Source: Blastobasis lacticolella
Taxonomy: Eukaryota > Arthropoda > Insecta > Lepidoptera > Blastobasidae
Length of the DNA: 64,000 nucleotides
NCBI GenBank assembly: GCA_905147135.1
Contig: LR990060.1
Coordinates: 4,108,001 to 4,172,000, forward strand
Reading direction: 5' to 3'
Shown here: in pieces, positions 1 to 11,862 of the stretch
Position numbering within the stretch: position 1 is the first letter of the stretch
How the letters are laid out: every line of letters begins with the position of its first letter
Position numbers and translations under genes: made by a program
The notes under the pieces: model-generated
The model's database searches: none
Told to the model about the DNA's origin: nothing
The model's input: the letters and a program-made list of their open reading frames with translations, nothing else

Positions 1-165
1 CATGCCTGTCTAGGAACAGCCTATTCTCACTAGCCTTGAAGGCGTCCAGAGTGGCGAGGTGGTTGCGGTGCTGAAGTTCGACTAGCCTCAAAGTGCGTAA
101 CGGTCACCTATCCAGTTGACCGTTTCGTACTTGGTTACAACGATCACTCATTTATTGAAGGCCTA
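1..165 (-). repeat. LINE-P C-terminus fragment joined to 5S-like repeat
   Basis: The minus strand of 1-56 reads TLDAFKASENRLFLDRH, the FK-RVNR end of a LINE protein. 57-125 matches the repeat at 61080-61210 (TTTGAGGCTAGTCGAACTTC and AGGTGACCGTT). It is cut by the window start. Confidence 0.5.
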
Positions 166-284
166 AAATGCTGTTTCTGAAAAAACTCTTAGAAACGGTA
201 ACTTTTTATTTAGTTACCCTAGCTATAGGCATTTGACCGCCGTCTTACCAGGCGGTAAGTGACGATGCGGCCAAAGTTGGATCA

Positions 285-345
285 TGTCTATCTCATGTCT
301 AGGAATCTAGCCTTGGAGGCGTCCATATTATAATGATCAGGGAAC
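285..345 (-). repeat. LINE-P fragment
   Basis: CATGTCTAGGAATCTAGCCT and TGGAGGCGTCCA repeat the 1-56 sequence with a deletion. Confidence 0.45.
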
Positions 346-579
346 GCACTGGTAGGCAATGTGTTCCTCAGCCGGTCGCATTATAACCTACCTGACAGAA
401 AGAGGACAAACCCAGTCGAAATTTACTTACAGTCAAATGTTTTCGAAACTACTGAACCGCTTTTAATTAAACAAAATTTAGAACCATCTCGGCCTAATCT
501 GGCTTTCAAATAGAGAAAACCGCATCCAAATCGACAGATATACAAAGCCATATATACACACGCCCAAATTCAAACACCC

Positions 580-1430
580 CCTTTTTTCATGCACGCTTAA
601 TAAACTAAGAACGTTATCGAAATAGTTTTTATAAGTAGCGTAGTCGCTATTTATAAAAATTCAATTCCATCCATTACAGTCATAGAAAGCGCTTTCCAAT
701 ACAGTATTGAAACCGACTCGCACAATATCAGAAAACAAAGATCAAATCAGTACATTATCATCTCTGTCACGTGCGCAAACGTCTGTGGAACGTGAGCCGA
801 AACAGAAATAGGCGTAATAGTGCGTTAGAAAGGGATGCGAGACGCATATCGACACGGCGCCCTGGAGGGTAACTATTTTCGAATTTCCACGTGTGAAAAG
901 AAAAAAGCTCTTTCAGCGTTTCTCGAGGGAGAAAATGGATAGATCTGAAAGTAATTCGGACGATTGAATGAAAAAGGATATAACGGTGTGCTTATGGCTT
1001 GCTTAACGGTCTGGGCTTCAAGTTCGGTAATTTACTGCCTCTACGTGTCAAAGCTGACATTGCGTTCCAATTACAATTCATTAGGGAAAGGCCCAGGAAT
1101 CGCGCAGCCTTCCATATTGGCGAGACGCGACGACAGCGCGGGGACAATTCGAGCGTTATGCGTTTCTTCTACACGTAGTATAGGTTTAACAAAGTCGCTT
1201 CCCGCTGTCTTTCCCTATCTATCTATGTAATGAGCCCACAGAATACCAGCGCTGTGAGTCGTTTCTTGCGCCTCACAGCACATGCTGAGTGGGTACCATT
1301 TGCGCTGGCCGCTGCGGAACCGACAGTGTCATGGGAGGCTAACATATTGTCTTAATTAAGATATTTGAAGTGTTAATGTGTCCGTTGTCTGTAATTGTAA
1401 CTGTTATTGTGTCATAGTGTGCTATGTGTA
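580..1430. other. No feature recognised
   Basis: A short open frame at 964-1230 shows no family motif and no splice context. I treat it as chance. Confidence 0.4.
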
Positions 1431-1456
1431 TCTTTTCTTTCTTTCTTTCTTTCTTA
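1431..1456 (+). repeat. (TTTC)n microsatellite
   Basis: Five to six TTTC units. A similar run is at 6360-6386. Confidence 0.8.
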
Positions 1457-1464
1457 ATCTTTTA

Positions 1465-1599
1465 AACTACGCAACGGATTTTAATGCGGTTTTCAACAAT
1501 ATATAGAGTGAGTCAACAGGAAGGTTTATAAGAAAGAAAGGAAGTGTAGGTACGGGTAAAGCAGGTGTACGCAATCGAAGTCGCTCCGGGTCCACTAGT
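1465..1599 (+). mobile_element. Helitron-like 3' end
   Basis: ACTACGCAACGGATTTTAAT, AATATATAGAGTGAGTCAAC, GGAAGGTTTATAAGAAAG, ending CGGGTCCACTAGT next to T. A CTAGT end next to T and no inverted repeats are features of non-autonomous Helitrons. Relatives end the same way at 7399, 45947 and 47322. Confidence 0.5.
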
Positions 1600-1859
1600 T
1601 AAAATAATAAAATATGCTTTCTATCAATATTTCTTTAACACTTTATTGCACACAATAAAGAGATAAATATATAAAGTATAGTATAGTCATTAGGCAAATC
1701 CATACGTCTTGGTTGGATAAAAATAAGAATAATAATAAGAAATATTTATTTACACAAACAGAAACACCACAACACAAAAATTTGGAAAATACGATATTTT
1801 GTAACACAGAAGAAAAGAAAAAGTACATAAAAATTAACAAAAAGCACATAACGATGTAT

Positions 1860-1912
1860 TTCCTGTGCACAATAAACTGTTAAATAAATAAATAATAAAT
1901 AAATAAAAGCAG
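1860..1912 (+). repeat. Short LINE tail
   Basis: CCTGTGCACAATAAACTGTT followed by AAATAAATAAATAATAAATA. Only the end of the element is present. An opposing tail lies at 1629-1665. Confidence 0.45.
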
Positions 1913-2009
1913 CAGCAAATAAAAGCTAGTACAGTGTCGATGCGTATAGTAATATCCGTTGAAATCCGATTCCGAAAAATCCGTTGTGTAGTTTAAAGAG
2001 ATCTAAGCG

Positions 2010-2065
2010 TACATAGATACATAGGGACTGACGGCGGGAAGCTACTTTGTTTTACACTATGTATA
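2010..2065 (-). repeat. Helitron-like start block, reverse
   Basis: CATAGATACATAGGGACTGA, CGGCGGGAAGC, TACTTTGTTTTACACTATGT: reverse complement of the 45754 start. Similar pieces lie at 8420-8483 and 15050-15105. Confidence 0.45.
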
Positions 2066-2075
2066 GATACATACG

Positions 2076-3460
2076 TCAGTTCGTTTTGCATGTAGTACAA
2101 TACTCTCAATTCATAATTATAGTGGGTTCAAAAGCAATAGAAATGACATGATGACACTCGAATAACTAATACTCTGTCTAATTAGGGAGGCATATTCACA
2201 AGTCTGATCGTAGGGATGTGGAGAGCCCAGTGGAGTTGCGACCGAGACCGACATGCCCGATCAACGAATTCCTTCCATCTGGGCTCCTGAAGATTAATGA
2301 AGTCCTTCATCTCTTCACAGCTTTGTATACATACTTTCACATACTTTTGAAAAACGATCGATGGCACTCAGCGAAGCTTACATCTAACCCGGATTTTGAA
2401 TACTTCTAGCCAGTATACCAACCGCTTCGTAGCAATTAATTGCGATAAACGACCAGCGACAACGGGTTTCAATTTTGATCTCCGGGATGAAATATTCAAT
2501 ATTCTGATGTTTGACACTGATATCATCTATTTATGAAACATTCGTTTTTGGTGCTGCCAATCTCATTTAAAAATATTAAACATTTCATGCTGAAAATCAA
2601 AATTGAAAACTCAAAATTAAAGCCCCACAACTTGTCGCTTTCGTTCGGCCAATGGTCGCCACAGTACTCTCTGCGAAGCCGTCCGAACGTAGCCGACAAA
2701 GTTGCAATAGAATAGCAAAGATACGATGGACATCTTCCCTTGGCCCACTACGATGCATTTGCCCCTATATCCGTAGATCGCCTGTCCATTGGTTACTTTT
2801 TTTTACCAAAACGCTGAAAGTGCTGGCCAGAAAAGATATTGTAATTTTCAGATATAGTATACAATTCCTCATATGTTTTATTATGGCGCAAAACCTGTAC
2901 GCCCACCATCACCACTATTTATCCCTTTTAGATATTTAGACTAAAAATGTATGAAACGCATGATGCCAACAGATTTTCCACGTCAAAAACCAAAACCCAA
3001 AGCATCCCAACACTAGTGGAACCGCAGAGCTCGTAGCGCCGAGTGTGCAATTAGGATGCACTTGTTGACAGATTATGAATGTCGCGTCCCTGTCGCACCC
3101 ACTGTTAATTACGTGTGCAGAGTGAGAGGGGGGATGTGAAAAGGATGCATCATTTCATTGCGGGTTTCGATGTTGTCTGCGGTAAGGCTACGCGTATGTA
3201 ATTAGGCAGTCCTCATTTGCACTTGTGTCTCTGATTTGATGTTTGATGACACCGGGAGCGTACCATGGCGGGGCTTGATTGGAGCTGTTTTATTTTGTAA
3301 AATACTTCACTTGAGCAATACGGTATCGTCTAAATCAATGTTTTCTATTGTTTTTGACAAGTTATTTTGGATGGTGGCCTTGTTTTCTCAGAGGTAAATG
3401 CGTTTGTGTTTTGTGTCGCGTAGCGTGGCGAAAATCAGTGCTGTGTCTGCCATCATGGCG
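2076..3460. other. No feature recognised
   Basis: Only short frames without motifs. The largest (2652-2939) is low in complexity at its end. Confidence 0.4.
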
Positions 3461-3464
3461 TTAT

Positions 3465-3605
3465 ATCCGGGGTCCACCTTGGCCATGATCCAGTATTTGG
3501 CAGATCTGACTGCCATCTGATCTCCGTGACCCTGTTAACAGGGTAACCTGACCAGATTGAGTCATGGTTACACATTCAGCTGCCTGAATGTGGAGTATCA
3601 CGCCC
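3465..3605 (-). repeat. SINE-B fragment
   Basis: The middle of SINE-B in reverse: GGGTCCACCTTGGCCATGAT, ...CTGACTGCCATCTGATCTCC, ...GGTAACCTGACCAGATTGAG. The head and most of the 5' half are lost. Confidence 0.65.
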
Positions 3606-3964
3606 ATATTCACAAAACAATATTGGAAGCAAAGTAGCGTTACTATGCGATCTCAGTCCTCGTCACTGCATTCAATGCGGCTCCATTATTGGTGAATTTC
3701 AATTCTCCGCCAGAGGATGTATAGTGCCGATCTAGTATAAATTCTTTGCGATCTTTAAACTGAACTACTTACTATTTTTCCGCCAAGTAGGTAGTGTTAT
3801 TTTTTATTTACACACAGCAGAAAACAGGTGTAGTAATAAGCGGCGTCCACACGCTCGTCACGTCCGCGGAGGTAGAACTGCGATAAACGCTGGAGCCCGA
3901 ACCGGTACATTCAGAATAGATGTAGGGCAGGGATGGCCAAGGTACGACATTTTGTCTAGACAAA

Positions 3965-4127
3965 AAACTGTATTAAAACGTCACTGAAATTGATCTTTGA
4001 CAATATACGACTGTCGAAGATAATAAGGACAAACATTTTTGGGTGCAATAGTCATTTTATTGTCCCTATTAATGGAGATTATGTGTCTAGAAAAATGTCA
4101 AATTCGAGATGTCAAAGCGCGAGAATT
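3965..4127 (+). mobile_element. MITE-like repeat, copy 1 (left part)
   Basis: AAAAACTGTATTAAAACGTC, ACTGAAATTGATCTTTGACA, ACGACTGTCGAAGATAATAA, TTAATGGAGATTATGTGTCT, AATTCGAGATGTCAAAGCGC. Over 150 bases it follows the 48126 copy. A second element is inserted directly after it. Confidence 0.6.
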
Positions 4128-4295
4128 ACGGCCCCAGTAGGCATAGCACAAGTTGCTCTCGCGCACGATAAGCGAGAAAAACCGCGACATAGCTATTGCT
4201 ATCTCTTTCGTCTTAGTATTGAGAGAAAGAGACAAACGCTCTCTCGCGGCGCGAGCTTTGTCGCGGACACACTTGTGCTAGGCCACCAGGTCGAC
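4128..4295. mobile_element. Hairpin element nested next to MITE copy 1
   Basis: It starts CAGTAGGCATAGCACAAGTT and ends ACACTTGTGCTAGGCCACC. Interior arms CGCGCACGATAAGCGAG / CTCTCGCGGCGCGAG also pair roughly. It is absent from the 48126 copy, so it inserted later. Confidence 0.5.
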
Positions 4296-5074
4296 TGCGG
4301 TCTGGTCAATCGCGCGATAGCCCGCGAGTATTAATTACAATAAATAGAAAATTATTAAAAAGTTACGTTACTATAAAATAGGACAGGACAAGATACCTTG
4401 GTTTTAAATTGAAGTCTTGTGCCAATAAAACCAACTGCTACGGGTCAATCCAAGCTTCTCTTCTCTTTCACTTCTTCTCTACTTCGCCCGGTCCTATGTT
4501 TATATGTACTGTGGTTGTATTAGGCCAATTATCGTCAAAATGATGTGCAAATAGTGAAATTCTTCTACACTTGTAGATGTTTCTTGTTAATAAAATTACA
4601 AAAAATCAGTAAAATATACCATCTCGCAAAAGCTGGGGTAGGTAGGTACACTACTGTAATTATTTGCGTGAAAATATTCTTCGTGGTCTCAGGTATATTT
4701 TTAATGGAATGTAATTATAATTTGCGTTTCAATAGGTATGTTGATTTTAATTATTAGGATGAGGACTGCTCTTCTTTTTAAACGACTTCGAAAAAGAGGA
4801 GTTTCATAATCGTTTGAATGTCGGCTCAGACAAATTCATATTGTTCTGAAGCAGCAGCAGCAGATTGACTGTGCATGAACAGCTCCGTCCGTAGCGCTTC
4901 AAACTAGATGTCTCGGTGTACAGGGGCGTATGGCAGCCCTAAAATCGTAAGGACTCCGTGACCGAGACGTCGAGTGTCCTAATTATTCCATCCACGCCTT
5001 ATATCACATCCGATCAGATATTGGCAGAAAAACTGTGAAATCGACGTATTCGTTCTATATTTCCTATACAATAA

Positions 5075-5400
5075 AGTAAGGTACAAGATAGTATACTGGT
5101 GGTCGGGTGGTGGCCGGCAGAAGAGAATTCATCATCACAGCCCATACCAGTCCACTGCAGGACTTAGGGCCCCTCCTACAAAAAGGGAGACTATTACCAT
5201 AATCACCACGCTTGACAGGCGGGTTGGAGATCGCCGTGTTATAAATAAAACAATGGAAAAAGCTGCTGCCCATTTTAAGCTTACGGAGACTTTAGATTAG
5301 ATCTTTTGTCTCGAAAAAATTTGTAGCCTTATACGACACCCACGAGTGTAAGGGGTTGGTGCTGTTCTACTCTACCGGTCACCACACGGGAACTAGAAAT
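5075..5400 (-). repeat. Repeat D copy
   Basis: The plus strand reads CATCATCACAGCCCATACCA, CCACTGCAGGACTTAGGGCC, TTGACAGGCGGGTTGGAGAT, CACCACACGG. On its own strand it ends GGCTGTGATGATGA. Repeat D recurs at 26283, 49200, 56020 and 61440. I cannot assign it to a class. Confidence 0.65.
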
Positions 5401-5422
5401 AGAAGATAATCTAAGATAAGAT

Positions 5423-5688
5423 CTGACGACCTGAGTGGTTCAATGGTCAACATCTGCCACGCAAGAGGTCCCGAGTTCGATTCCCGGCCGGGCAGAAATT
5501 GAAATGATGAATTTTAATTTCTGTTACGGGTCTAGGTGTTCTATGTATAATAAGTATGTATTTAAAAGTGTATAAGTAGTTTATCAGTTATTTAGCAACC
5601 ATAACACAAGCTTTGCTTACTTTGGGGCTAGATGGCGCTGTGTGAATTTGTCCACGAATATTTATTTATTTTATTTATTTATTTATAA
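5423..5688 (+). repeat. SINE-A copy, full length
   Basis: It has the same head (GACGACCTGAGTGGTTCAAT), B-box-like GAGTTCGATTCCC, body and 3' end as the 38027 copy, and ends in a TATTTATT-rich tail. A tRNA-like head with an internal promoter box, a conserved body and a simple tail identify a SINE. Confidence 0.75.
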
Positions 5689-6890
5689 TGGCATCAGTCG
5701 TTTATATCCGCGGTAAATAATACACACGCACTTCTAAGACCGTCATCTCTATCGTACGCGTGTTAGCAAATACTATGCTGAAACTAGCCGACATTCAATA
5801 ACATAACGCTTTGTATATTTATTAGGGATATATTGGAAACAGGTGCCTAAACCTGTCGGTATCAGGAAAGAGGTCCCGCGGGAGACCAATGTAGCGATGC
5901 ATTGACATCGCCTAGTCGGATGAGAGGCAACGACTTACGACGTGGGAATGCCGGAGAGCGTCGAAATAAATAAATATTAATAAATACAAATGCTTTAACA
6001 AATCCAACACATTTACCAAATTCACATAGCGCCATCTTGTCCCAAGTGGAGAATAAAGAGCAAAACAGCGGACCATGGCAGAAGCCAGGACTGATCGCTA
6101 AAATGTTGCTTATGTGGAGACTTACAAGAAAATTGACTGACATTTGACGTGTAAATTTATGTTTATCAAAATAAATGAATTGATTTGAATTGAATTGACT
6201 TTTATCTGCTAACCCCAACCCTTAGTCTGCCTAAGCGGTGAAATTAGATATTGTGGGCGACAGTTACCGCTTTTCATCAGGTGAGCTGTCTGCTGGTTTG
6301 TCATTGTATAGAAAATTAAAAGCAAAGGTTTCCAAAAGTTTCCTTTGTAATAAATATTTTCTTTCGTTCTTTCTTTCTTTCTTTCAAAAGGCGACTCTTT
6401 TAATTAACTGTAGATAATAAAGTTAGCCGAGTAACCGATAGAAGTGTATATTTATTAATTATTTCTATACCGCAAAACAATAGATTCCAATTTGTATGAA
6501 ATTAATCTAAAACTAAATAAAAGTAACAACAAAAATATTTACAAAAGAATAGAACAAGCATTTGTAGTATTAAAGTAAAACGCTCTGTAATACTGCAAAT
6601 GGAAGCACTAGAGGCACTGTTGGACACCCGTTTGGACGCACATTCTCATTGTCACGATCGTAAAATTAAGGTATCTAAGTGAGCAAGGTGTCCGAATCCC
6701 TACTTAAGCGACCCAATGGCGGTTTTGTCGGCCCGCCTCGGCTTCGCACGGGTTTTCTCGGCTTTCCTTTACTATGAATGTACATTATAAAACTTCCGGA
6801 AGAAATTATCCAACTGATTGTCAAGACCGCATCACAATACGTTGCGTGGTATAGGACGAGTTATACAGATATACAGACAGATAGACGACC

Positions 6891-7011
6891 AGGCACTGTC
6901 CTAATTGGCAACGGTCGTACGACGGACGTCGCCTAACCAATAAGAGACCTCAAAACCGCCCGTCGCACGACCACGTTGGCAACGTGGTCGTGCGGATAAG
7001 GACAGCGCCTT
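6891..7011. mobile_element. Palindromic MITE, 'gcgctgtcctaattgg' family, copy 1
   Basis: Ends AGGCACTGTCCTAATTGGCA and ATAAGGACAGCGCCT are inverted. The interior has ACGGTCGTACGACGGACGTC and CGACCACGTTGGCAACGTGG, CG-rich self-complementary arms. Other copies: 23984, 53548. Confidence 0.6.
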
Positions 7012-7398
7012 TTCAAATAGGATAATGAATATCAAAGATATATCAGTAATCTGTCAGCTATTTACTTTCAATCACAGATTAGAATAAGTACCACATCGAT
7101 ATCAGATGCAACTGAATCCACGCGTATAATCCCAACTTTAGTTAACCCCAACTCTGCCACACCCGAAACGTTGCAAACCCGAGTTAACCCGCCTAATTTA
7201 GTAGCTTTCCTATTGAGACGCCTCGCTCGAAAGCCCGAATCGGCTACAGAACTGTCTCTATGAAATCGGAATTGAATTCGCATCGATTCCGCATTCCGTA
7301 TTCAGCTCGCACTCATTCGATTGCAAGCGGGAGGATACTGGCGTCTGTCACACAAGTGTGACTGACGAAGGGGCTACCCATCGGGTGTATTAAATAAA

Positions 7399-7555
7399 AC
7401 TAGTGGACCCGGCGCAACTTTGTTCGTGTACACCTACGTTATCCCTACCTACAATTTTTTTCTGGCTTGTATACCTTCCTCTTAAACCATGTTCAATTGT
7501 TGAAAACGGCATTAAAATCTGTTGCGTAGGTAGTTTGAAAGATCTAAGTGACGTG
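7399..7555 (-). mobile_element. Helitron-like 3' end
   Basis: The plus strand starts ACTAGTGGACCCGGCGCAAC and contains ACGGCATTAAAATCTGTTGC, the reverse of the 1465 copy. Confidence 0.5.
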
Positions 7556-7592
7556 AGAGTGAGTGAGTGAGTGAGTGAGTGAGTGAGTGAGA
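7556..7592 (+). repeat. (GTGA)n microsatellite
   Basis: About nine perfect GTGA units. Confidence 0.85.
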
Positions 7593-7599
7593 TACATAC

Positions 7600-9020
7600 A
7601 TTACACACATTTTGGGATGGGGCAGGTTAACCCAGGCTCCTAGAGCTGGAGAGAGCACAAATATTGTTACTGAAAGTCTGTTTCTTTAATCCTCGTTTAT
7701 TCCGCACAGAGGATCTTTATAGGGAAACCACTTTTCTTACCATTAGGCAGCTATACATCTTAGGCATTGTCTTAAGTCAGCATAAAGAACTGCCCACATC
7801 AATATTGGTCCAGGAGACAGTACGCTGTTTGCAAGTAATCAGAATGTTTGCAAGCAAATATAACTATTTTCGCCCAGCGTTTCTTTTGCTTTAGGGGTAG
7901 GCGATTGTACAATGACATGAATAGACTATTAAACCTATACGAAGGTAGCACCAGAGAAGCTAAAGGTAAGATTACGAACTGGTTTGGATCGCTGAATTAC
8001 AATGACACTGAAAAACGATTGGAAGTCGTAAAATGACATATATGATATGGGGCACCACGAGATTTACACACCTAGATGAGTACACATACGCACACACGCT
8101 CACGTGCACACGCAACTCACACACACACACACAGAGAGACACACACACACCTACGCACACACACGCACACTACTGTTACTATTGTGGTTTGCTTTTGGTT
8201 TTGTAATTTTTTTTTTGTTTATTTTCTCCATGTTGGCCATTCTGATGGACTCTAATGTTAACTATAACTTATTAATTCCATAAGGTTGGGACTTGGAGAC
8301 CTAAGATACAGACGAAAGTCTAGTTTAGGCTCCAGTCTCACAATCTTGAACTGTAAACTGAAAATTGTACTTTTATCACTGTATATGAGAAAAAAAAAAT
8401 TTTATTATTTTATTATTATTATACATAGATACCTACATAGGGACAGAGGGCGGGAAGCGACTTTGTTTATACTATGTATATAGATTTGATACACTGCCAC
8501 TCACTTACAATCGTAGCTCGTCCCGGCTTATCAGGGGTAGTAACTTTAATAAATTATACACCTTAACCTTCCTCGTGAATCACTCTGTCTATTGGTGAAT
8601 ATAGCATGAAAATCCGCTCACTACTTTTTTAGTTTATCGCTAACAAACAGACAGGCAGGTGTGGCGTGGGACTTTTTGTAATATGTAGTGATAAGGCCAA
8701 GGTTCCTGTCCAAAAATCTTAGCCTCATTAGATCTAAAACAAGACAAAGTCTTGGCCACGGCTATGTTATTTTGGAAGAATAAAATTGTAGACAAAACGT
8801 GGTCTTATTTTGTGTCTAAGTACTTTAAGAGGCTTTGAGTTTTGTAGAGGACTTTTCGCCTTATACTACATTGTTGTATTGGTGGGATCAAACATAGAAA
8901 TCTAGGAAAAAAATCTCTATGGGATCTAATCTCTTCCGAGTTCAATTATTTGATACATTCGCCACAATAATTGAATAATATTATTTTCTATAGTAATTAG
9001 GGAATTAAATTTCATAAGAG
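7600..9020. other. Mostly unrecognised sequence with small repeat scraps
   Basis: Apart from the CA tract and a Helitron-like start block at 8420-8483, I see nothing assignable. Confidence 0.4.
8085..8170 (+). repeat. CA-rich microsatellite
   Basis: Interrupted (CA)n with ACACGCAC and AGAG units. Confidence 0.8.
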
Positions 9021-9024
9021 GTTT

Positions 9025-9075
9025 GTAAAGCCTAATTTGAATAAATATTTTTGACTTTGACTTGATTTGACTCAC
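9025..9075 (+). repeat. LINE tail with TTTGAC repeats
   Basis: GCCTAATTTGAATAAATATT, TTTGACTTTGACTTGATTTG. The 18990-19030 stretch has the same form (ATAACCTAATCTGAATAAAC, TTATTTTGATTTGATT). Confidence 0.5.
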
Positions 9076-9552
9076 TTTCCAATTCCAACTGACAATACTA
9101 AATAACTCAATCGTAACTATGCGACTTCTTTCCTCATGATATGAGAATTCTATTCAATAACCTTAAAAGTTAATTCAAAATATTAAACGCGTATTTAGTA
9201 TTGTTCGGTCTCAAGATTCCTCTGCATCCGCGAATAAATAGACAGAAAGAAGTAAGTATGACAACCCATTCAACAAAAGCTGCACTATTTCCTACCCTAC
9301 TCTCATTACCACTCCAACCAGTAATGCGAAATGCTGTGTTCCGGTTCCAAGGGGGAAAATACAAAAGGTAATTACTATTATCCAACGAAACCGTAGAACT
9401 GGTGTTGTCTTTCTTTTTAACCACTTGCGGAAAAAGAAGGGTAAAATTCGCGTATTTATCTTTGGCTTCCGACCGGAAAGATCGATTTCAACGGGAGATG
9501 CTTCGCTTTTTCATTTACTGTATTGGATCATTCTTATAATAGTTTAAAACAT

Positions 9553-9640
9553 AGTCGCTTTCCGTCTTATGTCCCTATGTATCTATGTACGTACGCTTAA
9601 ATATTTAAAACTACGCAACGGATTTTAATGTGGTGGCGCG
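9553..9640 (+). mobile_element. Helitron-like 5' part
   Basis: CATAGTCGCTTTCCGTCTTA, TGTCCCTATGTATCTATGTA, AAACTACGCAACGGATTTTA. It stops before the 3' end and runs into a short tandem repeat. Confidence 0.45.
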
Positions 9641-9654
9641 CGCCAACAGGGTAG

Positions 9655-9706
9655 ACTGCATGACGCGGTGACTGTGCGAGTGCGACGCGGTGACTGTGCG
9701 GGCTAA
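9655..9706 (+). repeat. Short tandem repeat, GACGCGGTGACTGTGCG
   Basis: The 17-base unit occurs twice with a short spacer (GAGTGC). GC-rich compared with its surroundings. Confidence 0.6.
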
Positions 9707-9879
9707 GCTTTCTGTCATTAGTATAGAAACTAAAATTGCCTAAATATTTCGGACAAATCGTGCAGAAATCGTTTACGTTTGTATGTATTCCTGTTTTATA
9801 TTCCTAAAGTTTTATATTGTATTATATTCCTAAAAACACATTCTGTCTGAGTCCTACTCCGACCACTGATAAACAATAA

Positions 9880-10125
9880 TCATCTCGGCGTTAATGTCCC
9901 GGTTGAGCTCTCACACAAGGGCCCGGGGTCCGCCTTAACCATGATCTACGATTTGGCCAATCAGGTAAATACGATAGCGACTGCCATCTGATCTCCCTGA
10001 CCCTACTGTCAGGGGAACCTGACCAGATCGGATCATGGTTACACTTTCAGTCGCCTGAACGTGCAGGTTACATCACGATGTTTTCCCTCACCGTAAGAGC
10101 ATCGCAGCCAACTCCGACTACTTAT
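9880..10125 (-). repeat. SINE-B copy without head
   Basis: It runs on the plus strand from CATCTCGGCGTTAATGTCCC through GGGCCCGGGGTCCGCC to TTTTCCCTCACCGTAAGAGC, so the 3' two thirds of SINE-B are present in reverse orientation. Confidence 0.7.
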
Positions 10126-10546
10126 ACCAATATTATTTAAGGACTTATCGGATATAAAAGAGTATAATTCAAATTCGCTCCGAAGTTCTAATCCCAGTGC
10201 TATAAAAACTCCCATCCCTCTCCCTGTCGATTGTAAATCCATAAAATACTGAGACAGCATAATTCGGGGCTGCGTCCCGTTCCAAAGCTACGCTACGAGC
10301 CACAGAAATAAAAATACGATAAGTCAATTTAACGCACTTACACCTACTGTATCGTAAACGACACACGTAAAGAAACTATCTCAAAAAAATCAATATTTTT
10401 TAAAAGAGGCAGATAGGGGAGATGTTTGAGACACTAGCCCGATTTAGAAGAGAGATAAATATTCCTAATGTGTTTTTTAAAATTGAAATTTTTATTTCAA
10501 AACAATTAATTTTAATTTGACGCCAATACAATTGGGTTCATAAAAG

Positions 10547-10850
10547 AACATCTGTGGCCTAATGGTTAAGGGGCCCGACTCGTAAGGGAAAGGTACAGGG
10601 TCCGAACTCCAGTGCTGCCTTGTACTAATGATTCTTTTTTGAGTTATTATCATTAGCTAAACACTATTTGATGCTCTTACGGTGAGGGAAAACGTCGTGA
10701 TGATACCTACACATTCAGGCGACTGAATGTGTAAACTTGATCCAATCTGGTTTGGTTCCCCTGTAAAGAGGGTCACGGAGGTCAGATGCCAGTCCTTACA
10801 CTGAAATTATCAAAACTGCAAATCCGAGATTCAGTCATGGCGCGGCCCCA
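10547..10850 (+). repeat. SINE-B copy, left half of an inverted pair
   Basis: The tRNA-like head (TGGCCTAATGGTTAAGGGGC...GGGTCCGAACTCC) is followed by the body ACGGTGAGGGAAAACGTCGT and CGGAGGTCAGATGCCAGTCC. It abuts another copy in opposite orientation at 10851. Confidence 0.7.
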
Positions 10851-11060
10851 GGTCTACCTTGACCGTGACCACATTGGATCATGGTTACACATTCAGTCAC
10901 CTGAATGTGCAGGTTTCATCATGATGTTTTCCCTCACCTTAAGAGCATCGATCACTTTTCGACTAATGTGCATAACTCAGAAGAGTCATTGCTACATGGT
11001 GGTACCAGGTTCGAACTCTATACCTCTATATCTCTCGCTTACGAGTCAGAACCCGCCACG
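10851..11060 (-). repeat. SINE-B copy, right half of an inverted pair
   Basis: The plus strand shows GGATCATGGTTACACATTCA, GTTTTCCCTCACCTTAAGAG and the head remnant CAGGTTCGAACTC...CTTACGAGTC. It is the reverse complement of the neighbouring 10547 copy. Confidence 0.65.
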
Positions 11061-11599
11061 AACGCTATTACGGTACAACCGAACTCCGAGCTCGCAAACG
11101 CACCCCAGAATTCCGAAGTCTCCAAGCGAGATGTCACCGACACGCCCCAGCCCGAGTCTTTCATACGAGACTCGATTCGGATACAAATCGAGTAAGTTCC
11201 GAATACGAGATTTGAATTTGATTTCGGAGTGGAGTGGGTGGCGTTACTTTTTGTGGAAGCCTTTGTGTTGTATTTTGTGAGGAATAATCTCTTGTTTATA
11301 CAGAATATTTCGTATGGATGAGAATGGATGTTATTCATATATTTTATATAGATGCGAATGGGTGAAAGAAGATTGAAGAACGAGCTATATAGCGCCACTT
11401 TGGAAAACTGGCTCTTAAGATGACGACCCAGGAAAACATTTACTGACCAGATCAGTAAATTTCTCAAAAAAGCAGGGGCTCGAAGTGGAAAGAATAAAAG
11501 GAGATGTATTAAAAATAGAGCCCCTGATTCTCTCAAAAAAAGGATATAATTTAAAAAAAAAAAATCTCAACTTTAACTGTTAATTATTATTACAGTGGA

Positions 11600-11862
11600 C
11601 CGACTGCCATCCGACCTCTATAACCCGGCTACCAGGGGAACCTGACCAGATTGGATTGTTGTTTTCTGTCACATTCAGTCGCCTGCATGTGCGGGTTTCA
11701 TCACGATGTTTTCCCTTACAGTAAGAGCATCGGTTTGTTTTCGACTAATGTACCTACATAACTCAGAAAAGAGCCATTGGTACATGGCAGCAGTGGGATT
11801 CGAACCGGGTACCTCGCCTTGCGAGTTGAATACCTTTACCACTAAGCCATTAACGCATTCAA
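11600..11862 (-). repeat. SINE-B copy
   Basis: It runs from GACTGCCATCCGACCTC through CACGATGTTTTCCCTTACAG to the head GGGATTCGAACCGGGTACC...CCACTAAGCC. The 3' tail is missing. Confidence 0.7.

Noticed and set aside
7556..8170. Possible CRISPR-like repeat array
   Set aside because: These are simple (GTGA)n and (CA)n microsatellites without spacers, in a eukaryotic setting.
10786..11536. Open frames of 164-165 codons on both strands
   Set aside because: They largely overlap SINE-B copies and antisense of each other; no domain motif, no splice context.
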